DNA from: Hydrogenophaga sp.
GTDB lineage: Bacteria; Pseudomonadota; Gammaproteobacteria; Burkholderiales; Burkholderiaceae
Direction of reading: 5' to 3'
NCBI GenBank assembly: GCA_025458545.1
Contig: JALOSH010000125.1
Location: 1-6,424 of the forward strand
Length of the DNA stretch: 6,424 nt
The notes below the pieces were generated by a model. It was not told the DNA's origin. It was given only the letters and a program-made list of their open reading frames with translations, and did not search any database. The stretch's first letter is position 1. Each line of letters begins with the position of its first letter. Both the position numbers and the translations under genes were made by a program. Positions 1-5,311 of the stretch are shown piece by piece.

Positions 1-533
1 ACGGTGTGGTTCATGTTGGTGTAGATGCAGATCTCACCGGCGATGGCGAGCGACTGGCGCACCACGTCTTCTGCACTCAGCGTCGTGTGGGCCGTCAGCG
101 CCCGGGCAGCGGCTTGCGCGTAGGCGCCACCCGATCCGATGGCCACCACGCCGTGTTCGGGTTCGAGCACATCGCCGTTGCCGGTGATGATCAGCGCGGC
201 GCTGCGATCGGCCACCGCCAGCATGGCTTCGAGCCGGCGCAGCACGCGGTCGGTCCGCCAGTCGCGCGTGAGTTCGATCGCGGCCCGCACCAGATGGCCC
301 TGGTGCTTCTCCAGCTTGGCTTCAAAGCGCTCGAACAGCGTGAAGGCGTCGGCGGTGGCGCCGGCAAAACCCGCCAGCACCTGGTCGCGGTAGAGCTTGC
401 GCACCTTGCGTGCCGTGCCCTTGACCACGATGTTGCCCAGCGTGACCTGCCCGTCGCCACCGATGGCGACCTGCACGCCCTCGGGTGTCACGCGGCGCAC
501 GCAGACGATGGTGGTTCCGTGAAAAGTGTCCAT
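1..533 (-). CDS. hslV: HslV, peptidase subunit of the ATP-dependent HslVU protease (3' end cut by window edge)
   Basis: HslV (ClpQ) is the threonine peptidase that stacks with the HslU ATPase to degrade misfolded and regulatory proteins in the cytoplasm. The visible 177 residues align throughout with the E. coli protein as I remember it, including [56 protein letters not shown] and IYTN. The start ATG gives MDTFHG followed by TTIV; Thr7 would be the catalytic N-terminal threonine after removal of a six-residue propeptide, a form usual in beta-proteobacteria. Asp27 and Lys43 correspond to the conserved Asp17 and Lys33 of mature HslV. Compared with E. coli there is a four-residue insertion (VTPEG region) in the first hairpin, and Cys11 replaces the Ser of TTIVSVRR. 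About 5-10 C-terminal residues lie beyond base 1. hslU is expected next, outside the window. No Shine-Dalgarno sequence precedes the ATG; the 15 upstream bases are pyrimidine-rich. A sigma-32-like promoter lies just upstream. Identification is very secure. Confidence 0.97.
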   Translation of the reverse strand, partial: MDTFHGTTIVCVRRVTPEGVQVAIGGDGQVTLGNIVVKGTARKVRKLYRDQVLAGFAGATADAFTLFERFEAKLEKHQGHLVRAAIELTRDWRTDRVLRRLEAMLAVADRSAALIITGNGDVLEPEHGVVAIGSGGAYAQAAARALTAHTTLSAEDVVRQSLAIAGEICIYTNMNHT

Positions 534-544
534 AAGAGGTAGAG

Positions 545-570
545 ATGTAGGCTGCAGGGCGAAACTCAAG
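545..570 (-). promoter_or_regulatory. Candidate sigma-32 (heat-shock) promoter for hslV
   Basis: Read on the minus strand, GGCTTGAG (core CTTGAG at 570-565) matches the sigma-32 -35 consensus CTTGAA at five of six positions. After a 14-base spacer, CTACAT (550-545) matches the -10 core CCCCAT at four of six. hslVU is a classical heat-shock operon in E. coli, which makes this reading plausible. Transcription would start near base 538-539, only about five bases before the hslV ATG at 533, so the mRNA would be nearly leaderless. That fits the missing ribosome binding site but is also the main reason for caution. No good sigma-70 pair was found at the same place: TTGTCA at 585-580 has no -10 partner at normal spacing. 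Confidence 0.4.
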
Positions 571-602
571 CCCGCCTCGTGACAAGAGGGGAAGTCGTTC
601 CA

Positions 603-679
603 GGGCACCACGGAACCGGCTTTGCCGGGCCGCCAGTGCCGCCCCCTTGGGGGGTGACGCCGCAGGCGGCGCGGGGGGA
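603..679. repeat. GC-rich intergenic element with three tandem hairpins
   Basis: This stretch between the STAS gene and hslV contains three compact inverted repeats: CCGGC-TTT-GCCGG (616-628), CCCCC-TTG-GGGGG (642-654) and CGCCG-CAGG-CGGCG (658-671). GCCGCC at 629-634 can also pair with GGCGGC at 665-670, giving an alternative longer fold. The wording on the minus strand (GGCGGCCCGGCAAAGCCGG and a CCCCCCAAGGGGG core) is one I associate with dispersed intergenic repeats in Comamonadaceae genomes; copy number cannot be tested here. It begins 7 bases after the stop of the STAS gene, so it may limit transcription read-through or protect the mRNA end. There is no T-run, so it is not a canonical intrinsic terminator. 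Confidence 0.6.
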
Positions 680-685
680 GCACAA

Positions 686-2590
686 CTAATCGTTCCTCAC
701 CACCACCTTGGCGTATTCGGTGATGCCGATGACGTGGAAGAAGGCCGACACCAGGCGGTGCGCATCCACAAACTGGATCATGCGCCCGGCGCTGTGGTGC
801 CCGGTGACCCAGTTCAGCAGGGTGCCCGCCGCCGAGAAATCCACCCGGATCAGGTTGCGACAAGAAATGATCATCACATCCGCACCCTGCAAGCGCCGCT
901 CCATGGCTTCCAGGGTGGACTGTGGATCACCACGGATCTCGCCAGACAGCTCCACCAGGCCCAGGTTGTTGAACTCCGAGCTCTGTCCGTCCATGCCGGA
1001 ATCCTGCGAGTACCCAGACGGAACCTGCTCCAGCATCACCTCGCCCAGCACCGACCCGCCCTCTTCGGCCTTGCCGCTGGAAAGGCCCTGGAAATGGCAG
1101 CGTGGTTTCTCCCAGCCCGGTGGGGACACTTCGTAGGTGACGCAAAAGTCCAGCGCGGTCAGCTCGAATTCATCGGGCCGGTTCATGACACGCAACACCG
1201 CCATGCGCAGCTCCCACCAGAGCTGTTCGATGTCGCGGCGCCCCGAGGGTGTGAGCGTCTTGAGCAGGTCGCGCAAATCCGAAGCCCCCAGGAAGCGCAA
1301 CTCCACATCCTGATCGCCCCAGAGGGTGAACATGCCCAGCAGGGCACGCGCGGCCTTGACGTCGAGCACCTCGATCGGGGTCCAGTCCAGCACCCAGGGC
1401 TGCGCCGCGCGCAACAGCACGTTTTGCAGCGTGCCCACCGCATGCGCATCCACCTCGGCCTCACACACCCAGACGGCGCGGGTCGAACTGCTGGACGGTT
1501 TGTAGACTTTGCCGGTCATGGCGGACACCAGTTCCGGCATGTCGTACCACTGGGGCGCAGAGCGGCCAAAGCGGTTCACAAAATCCACGGCTTGGCTCTC
1601 GAACGGCGCCAGCTGGCCGGTGGCGCGGTACAGGTCGAACAGGGCCAGCCAGTCGTCCAGACGGTTCAGGCGAGCGCCCTCGCTGCCCAAAGCCTCCAGC
1701 AAACCCTGCTCGGCGCCGGCATCGTCCCCGTTGGCGAACCGGATCGCGGCTTCTTCCACTTCGGGGTCTTGCGCGATTTCCTGCACGTCCAGTGCGTAGA
1801 AATGCGAAGCGGAAAACACCGAACTGGGCCCGCCCAGCTCGCCCTGCGCGGTCGGCGCCATGAGGCCGGTGCGAGCGGTGGCGGGGGCTGGCGCACGCGC
1901 AGCGGGCACCTGGCTCGGCGGCACGCTCTCACGCGGCGCGCTGTAACTGGTGCGGGCCTGGTAAGCCGGAGCAGGGGCTGGCGCAGGGATCGGCGCGGGA
2001 GCCGAAGACGGCGTGGCGGGAGCCGCATCGGAGGAATCGAGCAGCTGGGGCTCGGTTCCGGTGTCGGGCAATGGCGAGGCTTCGGTTTCGTTGTACTGGG
2101 CCTTGCGGCGCTGGGCTTGCGGATCGGCGCTGGCCTTTTTCGGTGCACTTTCCTTGCGCTCCAGCGGCGTGCCACCGGTGGTGTGGGCGCCGGAATTGAG
2201 GCTGGAGCCGGTGGTCACCAGCGAGTCGGGGCCTTTGGTTTTCCACCATTGCATCGACATCTGGGCCTCGATCTCGTCGATCTTCTTGAGCGTCATGGCC
2301 CGGTCGTCCGGCTTGGACGGCAAGCTGCTCTGGAAGAACGAGGGCCGCACGCCCTGCCCGCCCTCGCCGGAACCTTCACGGCTGCGGATCTTGCGCAGCA
2401 TGTCGAATTCGCGCTTGCGCACGAAGTCGTTGCGCCGCTTGCGCTCGATCATTTCTTTGAGCGCGGCCTTGCTGTACTCACTCTCGCGGTCGGCGCTGCG
2501 GGTGTCCAGGTCCGACCAGCTGGTGGTCGGATGGCGCACGAACTTGACCACCTTGGACAGGAAGCCGCCGTTGGAGTCGTCCTTGGACAT
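686..2590 (-). CDS. Hypothetical protein with C-terminal STAS-like domains, between dksA and hslV
   Basis: This is a 634-residue soluble protein without signal peptide or membrane segment. Residues 1-120 are highly charged and probably helical, with a notable block [14 protein letters not shown] (16-29) followed by a basic stretch near 42-72. Residues 150-240 are a low-complexity Pro/Ala linker (for example [14 protein letters not shown], 197-210). Residues 262-350 look alpha-helical ([17 protein letters not shown], then a [15 protein letters not shown] helix). Residues 373-455 resemble a STAS fold ([19 protein letters not shown], then [16 protein letters not shown]). Residues 542-631 are a clearer STAS domain: [30 protein letters not shown] and [24 protein letters not shown] domains often act as anti-anti-sigma factors or sensors; Ser586 in VDFSAAG lies where SpoIIAA-type proteins carry the phosphorylated serine, though the alignment could shift by one residue. 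The ATG is the first possible start, because an in-frame TGA (2597-2599) stands two codons before it. The ribosome binding site is weak. The gene follows dksA by 42 bases and is probably cotranscribed. Its specific function is unknown to me. Confidence 0.85.
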   Translation of the reverse strand: MSKDDSNGGFLSKVVKFVRHPTTSWSDLDTRSADRESEYSKAALKEMIERKRRNDFVRKREFDMLRKIRSREGSGEGGQGVRPSFFQSSLPSKPDDRAMTLKKIDEIEAQMSMQWWKTKGPDSLVTTGSSLNSGAHTTGGTPLERKESAPKKASADPQAQRRKAQYNETEASPLPDTGTEPQLLDSSDAAPATPSSAPAPIPAPAPAPAYQARTSYSAPRESVPPSQVPAARAPAPATARTGLMAPTAQGELGGPSSVFSASHFYALDVQEIAQDPEVEEAAIRFANGDDAGAEQGLLEALGSEGARLNRLDDWLALFDLYRATGQLAPFESQAVDFVNRFGRSAPQWYDMPELVSAMTGKVYKPSSSSTRAVWVCEAEVDAHAVGTLQNVLLRAAQPWVLDWTPIEVLDVKAARALLGMFTLWGDQDVELRFLGASDLRDLLKTLTPSGRRDIEQLWWELRMAVLRVMNRPDEFELTALDFCVTYEVSPPGWEKPRCHFQGLSSGKAEEGGSVLGEVMLEQVPSGYSQDSGMDGQSSEFNNLGLVELSGEIRGDPQSTLEAMERRLQGADVMIISCRNLIRVDFSAAGTLLNWVTGHHSAGRMIQFVDAHRLVSAFFHVIGITEYAKVVVRND

Positions 2591-2632
2591 GAAGGCTCAG
2601 CGCCGAATGGAAAACTTTGAAATGTCGGGCGG

Positions 2633-3823
2633 TCAGTCGCCAAACATCTTTTGCTTGAGCTCTCGTCGCTGCTGGGCCTCCAGCGACAGGCTGGCTGTGG
2701 GGCGCGCCATCAGGCGACCCACACCGATGGCTTCGCCGGTCTCTTCGCAGTAGCCGTAATCGCCCGAGTCGATGCGGGCGATCGCCTGCTCGATCTTTTT
2801 GAGCAACTTGCGTTCGCGGTCGCGGGTGCGCAGTTCGAGGGCATGCTCTTCTTCGATGGTGGCGCGGTCTGCCGGATCGGGCACCACCACCGTGTCTTCA
2901 CGCAGGTGTTCGGTGGTTTCACCGGCATTGGCCAGCATGTCGGCCTTGAGCAGCGACAGCTTGCGGCGGAAAAAAGCCAGCTGCACATCGTTCATGTACT
3001 CGCTGTCGGGCATGGCCTGCACGTCCGGGTCTGTCAGCTGTTCAAGCGGCAGGGTCTTCCAGTTGTTGGTCCGCTTCGGGTCCTTCTGGATGCTGGAGGG
3101 CACGGGTGGGGTCATGACGCGTTCGTTCGAGGTGAAAAAGGTCGCTTTGGCGGCATCCGGTGCGTGGGTGGGTACCACCGCCGCCTGCGTCATCTGTTCC
3201 ATCATCACTTTTTTGGCGGCACGCTTGCCCAGAGGCCTGGGCGTGGGCTCGACCACGATGGGTTCAGGGGCAGCGGCGGCGCGCTTGGGGGCAGGCACCG
3301 GGTTCACAGCAACGGGAGGCGCAACGGCCTTGGGAAGAGATTTGGAAAGGGCTGTCACGGCTTTGGCTGGCGCTTGGGCCGCAGGTGGAGAAGATGAGGC
3401 TTTGGCCGTCGGTTTCACCGGCGCCTTGGGCGCTGGCTTGGCGACAGGCTTGGAGACCGTGGCGGTTTTGCCGGCTTTGGCAGCAGGCTTGACCACCGTT
3501 TTGGCTGGGGAAACTGGCTTGACAGGGACGCTTTTGCCAGCCGACGCCAGCTTGGCTACAGCCTTGCCAGACTTGGCGACCGGCTTGGACACCGGTTTCA
3601 CCAAAGGCTTGGCGGCGGGTTTCGCAGCAGGTTTGGCGGGCGCTTTTTTGGCGACGGGGGACGCCACCGGCTTTTTCACGGTTTTCGCACCGGGCTTGGC
3701 GGCTGCTTTGGCCGCTGGCTTGGGAGCAACAACAGCCTTGGCTTTTGCCGGCGATGGTCTCCCCTTGGCCGCAGCGCGGGCGGGTGGGGCGGATTTCGCG
3801 GTCCTGGTGGCCGGGGCTTTCAC
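2633..3823 (-). CDS. dksA: DksA-type RNA polymerase-binding transcription factor with long Lys/Pro/Ala-rich N-terminal extension
   Basis: DksA enters the RNA polymerase secondary channel and, with ppGpp, adjusts transcription of rRNA and biosynthetic promoters. The protein has 396 residues against about 151 in E. coli. The DksA core lies at 270-396: DSEYMNDVQLAFFRRKL, the coiled-coil tip PDPADRA with Asp316, Asp319 and Ala321 (E. coli Asp71, Asp74, Ala76), then LELRTRDRERKLLKKIE, then the C-terminal finger. Of the four zinc cysteines only Cys359 remains; the others are Thr362, Ser380 and Ala383 (CEET...SLEA). This degenerate form is, as I recall, common in beta-proteobacterial DksA and resembles Pseudomonas DksA2. 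Residues 1-186 are Lys/Pro/Ala/Val-rich, with KPAAK/KPVAK-like units, about 36 lysines and no Asp, Glu or aromatic residue; a histone-H1-like tail is the best description. I chose the GTG at 3823 because GAGAGGAG lies seven bases before it. The frame stays open upstream to 4201, but that part lacks a comparable start signal and runs into the preceding gene. Core identification is very secure; the start is fairly secure. Confidence 0.95.
   Translation of the reverse strand: MKAPATRTAKSAPPARAAAKGRPSPAKAKAVVAPKPAAKAAAKPGAKTVKKPVASPVAKKAPAKPAAKPAAKPLVKPVSKPVAKSGKAVAKLASAGKSVPVKPVSPAKTVVKPAAKAGKTATVSKPVAKPAPKAPVKPTAKASSSPPAAQAPAKAVTALSKSLPKAVAPPVAVNPVPAPKRAAAAPEPIVVEPTPRPLGKRAAKKVMMEQMTQAAVVPTHAPDAAKATFFTSNERVMTPPVPSSIQKDPKRTNNWKTLPLEQLTDPDVQAMPDSEYMNDVQLAFFRRKLSLLKADMLANAGETTEHLREDTVVVPDPADRATIEEEHALELRTRDRERKLLKKIEQAIARIDSGDYGYCEETGEAIGVGRLMARPTASLSLEAQQRRELKQKMFGD
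3284..3772 (-). repeat. Degenerate repeat encoding Lys-Pro-Ala units in the DksA extension
   Basis: Residues about 18-180 of the DksA protein consist of imperfect repeats of KPAAK, KPVAK, KPVSK and related units. At the DNA level the plus strand shows many variations of GGCTTGGC and GGTTTGGC at short, irregular spacing. The array is too diverged to be a simple tandem duplication of one unit, but such DNA can change length by slippage between strains. It encodes a flexible, strongly basic segment. Confidence 0.75.
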
Positions 3824-3830
3824 AAGGGGT

Positions 3831-3838
3831 CTCCTCTC
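3831..3838 (-). promoter_or_regulatory. Strong Shine-Dalgarno sequence that sets the dksA start
   Basis: The minus strand reads GAGAGGAG followed by seven bases (ACCCCTT) and GTG at 3823. It is the best ribosome binding site in the window, and it decides for the GTG start over the longer open frame upstream. Confidence 0.85.
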
Positions 3839-3901
3839 AGTGCCTGACAATGCCTGCTCGTGGGGCTGGTCGCTGCGGGAAGACTGGGCCTTCAGCGCGA
3901 C

Positions 3902-3924
3902 CGCTGGCACAGAGGCCGCCAGCG
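3902..3924. other. Inverted repeat in the probable dksA leader
   Basis: CGCTGGC (3902-3908) and GCCAGCG (3918-3924) form a perfect seven-base-pair stem with a nine-base loop. The hairpin lies about 80 bases before the dksA GTG, downstream of both candidate promoters, so it would be part of the 5' untranslated RNA in either case. It does not cover the ribosome binding site. A role in mRNA stability or in binding a regulator is possible but unproven. Confidence 0.5.
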
Positions 3925-3932
3925 TGTCTGTT

Positions 3933-3938
3933 GTTATA
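3933..3938 (-). promoter_or_regulatory. Candidate proximal -10 box for dksA (TATAAC)
   Basis: On the minus strand GGTATAAC gives a five-of-six match to TATAAT. No good -35 hexamer stands 16-18 bases upstream; that space is occupied by the perfect dyad at 3947-3966. This promoter would either be weak or depend on an activator. The predicted leader is about 100 bases. Confidence 0.3.
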
Positions 3939-3946
3939 CCCCGTTT

Positions 3947-3966
3947 GCGTTCCGCTGCCGGAACGC
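3947..3966. promoter_or_regulatory. Perfect 8-bp dyad upstream of dksA, possible operator
   Basis: GCGTTCCG (3947-3954) and CGGAACGC (3959-3966) are exact inverted repeats separated by CTGC. The dyad ends nine bases before the candidate -10 box TATAAC and so covers its -35 position, where a regulator binding as a dimer could act. If transcription starts at the distal TACAAT box instead, the same sequence would form a stable RNA hairpin in the leader. There is no T-run on either side, so it is not an intrinsic terminator. Confidence 0.45.
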
Positions 3967-4026
3967 GTGCGGCCCGCAGGCTGACAGCAGGCCTGGCCGG
4001 ACGCTGGGCGCCCGACTTGGGCCGCG

Positions 4027-4032
4027 ATTGTA
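4027..4032 (-). promoter_or_regulatory. Candidate distal -10 box for dksA (TACAAT)
   Basis: The minus strand reads GTTACAATCGCGG; TACAAT matches the sigma-70 -10 consensus at five of six positions. No convincing -35 hexamer is present at 16-18 bases, so this rests on the -10 alone. The leader from here to the GTG would be about 200 bases and would contain both inverted repeats. Confidence 0.3.
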
Positions 4033-4148
4033 ACGACGCCTGCACAGAGGGCGCTGACAGCTCTCCCGACGGGAAGCCCAGGCGTTGGAGAAGCGAGACA
4101 AAGAACACGTTCAGGCCTGTTTCTGGTGTCTGGATCCGACTGTGTGGA

Positions 4149-5231
4149 TCAGACCAGCGACTGGTCCAGCCCCTGGACCAGGATGTCCTTGGGCAGATCA
4201 AGTCCGATGAACACCATCTTGCTCACGCGCTGTTCGCCCTCGGCCCAGGCTGGCCCGAGGTCGCTGCCCATGAGCTGGTGCACACCTTGGAAGATGACCT
4301 TGCGGTCGGTGCCCTGCATGTCAAGCACACCCTTGTACCGCAGCATGCGCGGGCCGTAGACCTGCACGATGGCGCCCAGGAAGTCTTCGAGCTTGGCCGG
4401 ATTGAACGGCCGGGTGGCCCGGTAGACGAAGCTTTTCACATCGTCGTCGTGGTGGTGGTGATGCCCGTGGCCCCCGTGTCCGTGCTGGTGCGACGGGTGG
4501 TTGCAGGCTTCCCCGGGCGCGTGGTCGTGGTGCTCATGGCCATGATCGTGCTGGTCGTGATCATGGTCGTCATCGCTCTTCAGGAAGTCCGGATCGATGT
4601 CGAGCTTGGCGTTGAGGTTGAAACCGCGCAGGTCGAACACCTCCTTGAGCGCCACCTCGCCGAAGTGCACCGCACGCATCGGCGCTCGCGGGTTCATGTG
4701 CTTGAGGCGGTGGATCAGGGCGTCGACCTCGTCCGCGGCCACCAGATCGGTCTTGCTGATGAAGATCTGGTCGGCAAAGCCCACCTGGCGGCGGGCTTCC
4801 TGGCGGTCGTTGAGCTGCTGGGCCGCGTGTTTGGCATCCACCAGGGTCAGGATGGAGTCCAGCAGGTACTGCTCGGCGACTTCGTCGTCCATGAAGAAGG
4901 TCTGGGCCACCGGCCCGGGGTCGGCCAGACCCGTGGTTTCGATCACCACGCGCTCGAAATCGAGTTCGCCCTTGCGCCTTTTTTCGGCCAAGTCCTGCAA
5001 GGTGGCGCGCAGGTCGTCGCGGATGGTGCAGCAGATGCAGCCGTTGCTCATCTGGATGATGTTTTCCTGCGTGTCGGCCACCAGAATTTCGTTGTCGATG
5101 TTCTCTTCACCGAATTCGTTCTCGATCACCGCGATCTTCTGGCCATGCGCCTCGGTCAGCACTCGTTTGAGCAGCGTGGTCTTGCCCGAACCCAGAAAGC
5201 CGGTGAGGATGGTGGCGGGGATCAATGGCAT
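4149..5231 (-). CDS. COG0523 (CobW/YjiA-like) GTPase, putative metallochaperone
   Basis: This is a 360-residue cytoplasmic G3E-family GTPase. COG0523 proteins use GTP to deliver or handle metals, often zinc, for target proteins. Visible motifs are the P-loop GFLGSGKTT (11-19), ENEFGEENID (37-46), the metal-binding CxCC as NGCICC (Cys65, Cys67, Cys68), VIETTGLADPGP (96-107), the guanine-recognition SKTD (159-162), and a C-terminal CobW_C domain (about 266-348: RATRPFNP, MLRYKG, IFQGVHQL, MVFIGL). Between the domains, residues 220-264 form an Asp/His-rich loop with 18 histidines, which probably binds metal. It aligns well with E. coli YjiA as I remember it, apart from the His loop. The start MPLIPATILTGFLG puts the P-loop at the usual distance; GGAG lies ten bases upstream as a weak ribosome binding site, and extending to 5312 would add an atypical segment. 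The gene lies 80 bases after the rlmI-like gene and 325 before dksA. I see no complete Zur box. The true substrate (Zn, Co, Ni or other) cannot be read from the sequence; cobalamin synthesis is not indicated by the neighbours. Confidence 0.94.
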   Translation of the reverse strand: MPLIPATILTGFLGSGKTTLLKRVLTEAHGQKIAVIENEFGEENIDNEILVADTQENIIQMSNGCICCTIRDDLRATLQDLAEKRRKGELDFERVVIETTGLADPGPVAQTFFMDDEVAEQYLLDSILTLVDAKHAAQQLNDRQEARRQVGFADQIFISKTDLVAADEVDALIHRLKHMNPRAPMRAVHFGEVALKEVFDLRGFNLNAKLDIDPDFLKSDDDHDHDQHDHGHEHHDHAPGEACNHPSHQHGHGGHGHHHHHDDDVKSFVYRATRPFNPAKLEDFLGAIVQVYGPRMLRYKGVLDMQGTDRKVIFQGVHQLMGSDLGPAWAEGEQRVSKMVFIGLDLPKDILVQGLDQSLV

Positions 5232-5311
5232 GGCGAGGAGGCTCCGGCTGAGGGCGAACGGGGTGCAAAGACAGCGGGGGAGTGTATGCGAGCCGCATGC
5301 CCCTGCGGGCA

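Larger units (their letters stand above)
3824..4148. other. 325-bp intergenic region ahead of dksA: structured leader and candidate promoters
   Basis: I see no convincing gene here. The region holds the dksA ribosome binding site, two clean inverted repeats (3902-3924 and 3947-3966) and two candidate -10 boxes on the minus strand (TATAAC at 3938-3933, TACAAT at 4032-4027). Depending on which promoter is used, the dksA leader would be about 100 or about 200 bases. The dksA frame is open across the whole gap (no stop for 126 codons before the GTG), which is not rare at this GC content and lacks initiation signals. Confidence 0.6.

Noticed and set aside
647..2620. A long open frame on the plus strand (657 codons) opposite the STAS gene
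   Set aside because: It lies wholly antisense to a gene with recognisable domains, its product is low-complexity (Arg/Gly/His-rich) with no recognisable family, and long antisense frames are common at this GC content.
3931..3942. TTGTTATACC, resembling half of a Zur box
   Set aside because: Only one half-site is visible; the inverted partner expected for a Zur dimer site is absent, so it is better read as a candidate -10 element on the minus strand.
4129..4153. Hairpin GATCC...GGATC at the stop codon of the COG0523 gene, as a terminator
   Set aside because: The stem is five base pairs, extendable only across a bulge, overlaps the stop codon, and has no T-run after it.
3824..4201. Extension of DksA by 126 codons to an ATG at 4201
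   Set aside because: The extra segment overlaps the end of the COG0523 gene, has no ribosome binding site, and ignores the strong GAGAGGAG before the GTG at 3823.
5286..5311. Two small hairpins (ATGCG-AGC-CGCAT and TGCCC-CTGC-GGGCA) just after the rlmI stop, as a terminator
   Set aside because: Each stem is only five base pairs and no T-run follows on the minus strand. Short gaps and common orientation make read-through into the COG0523 gene equally plausible.
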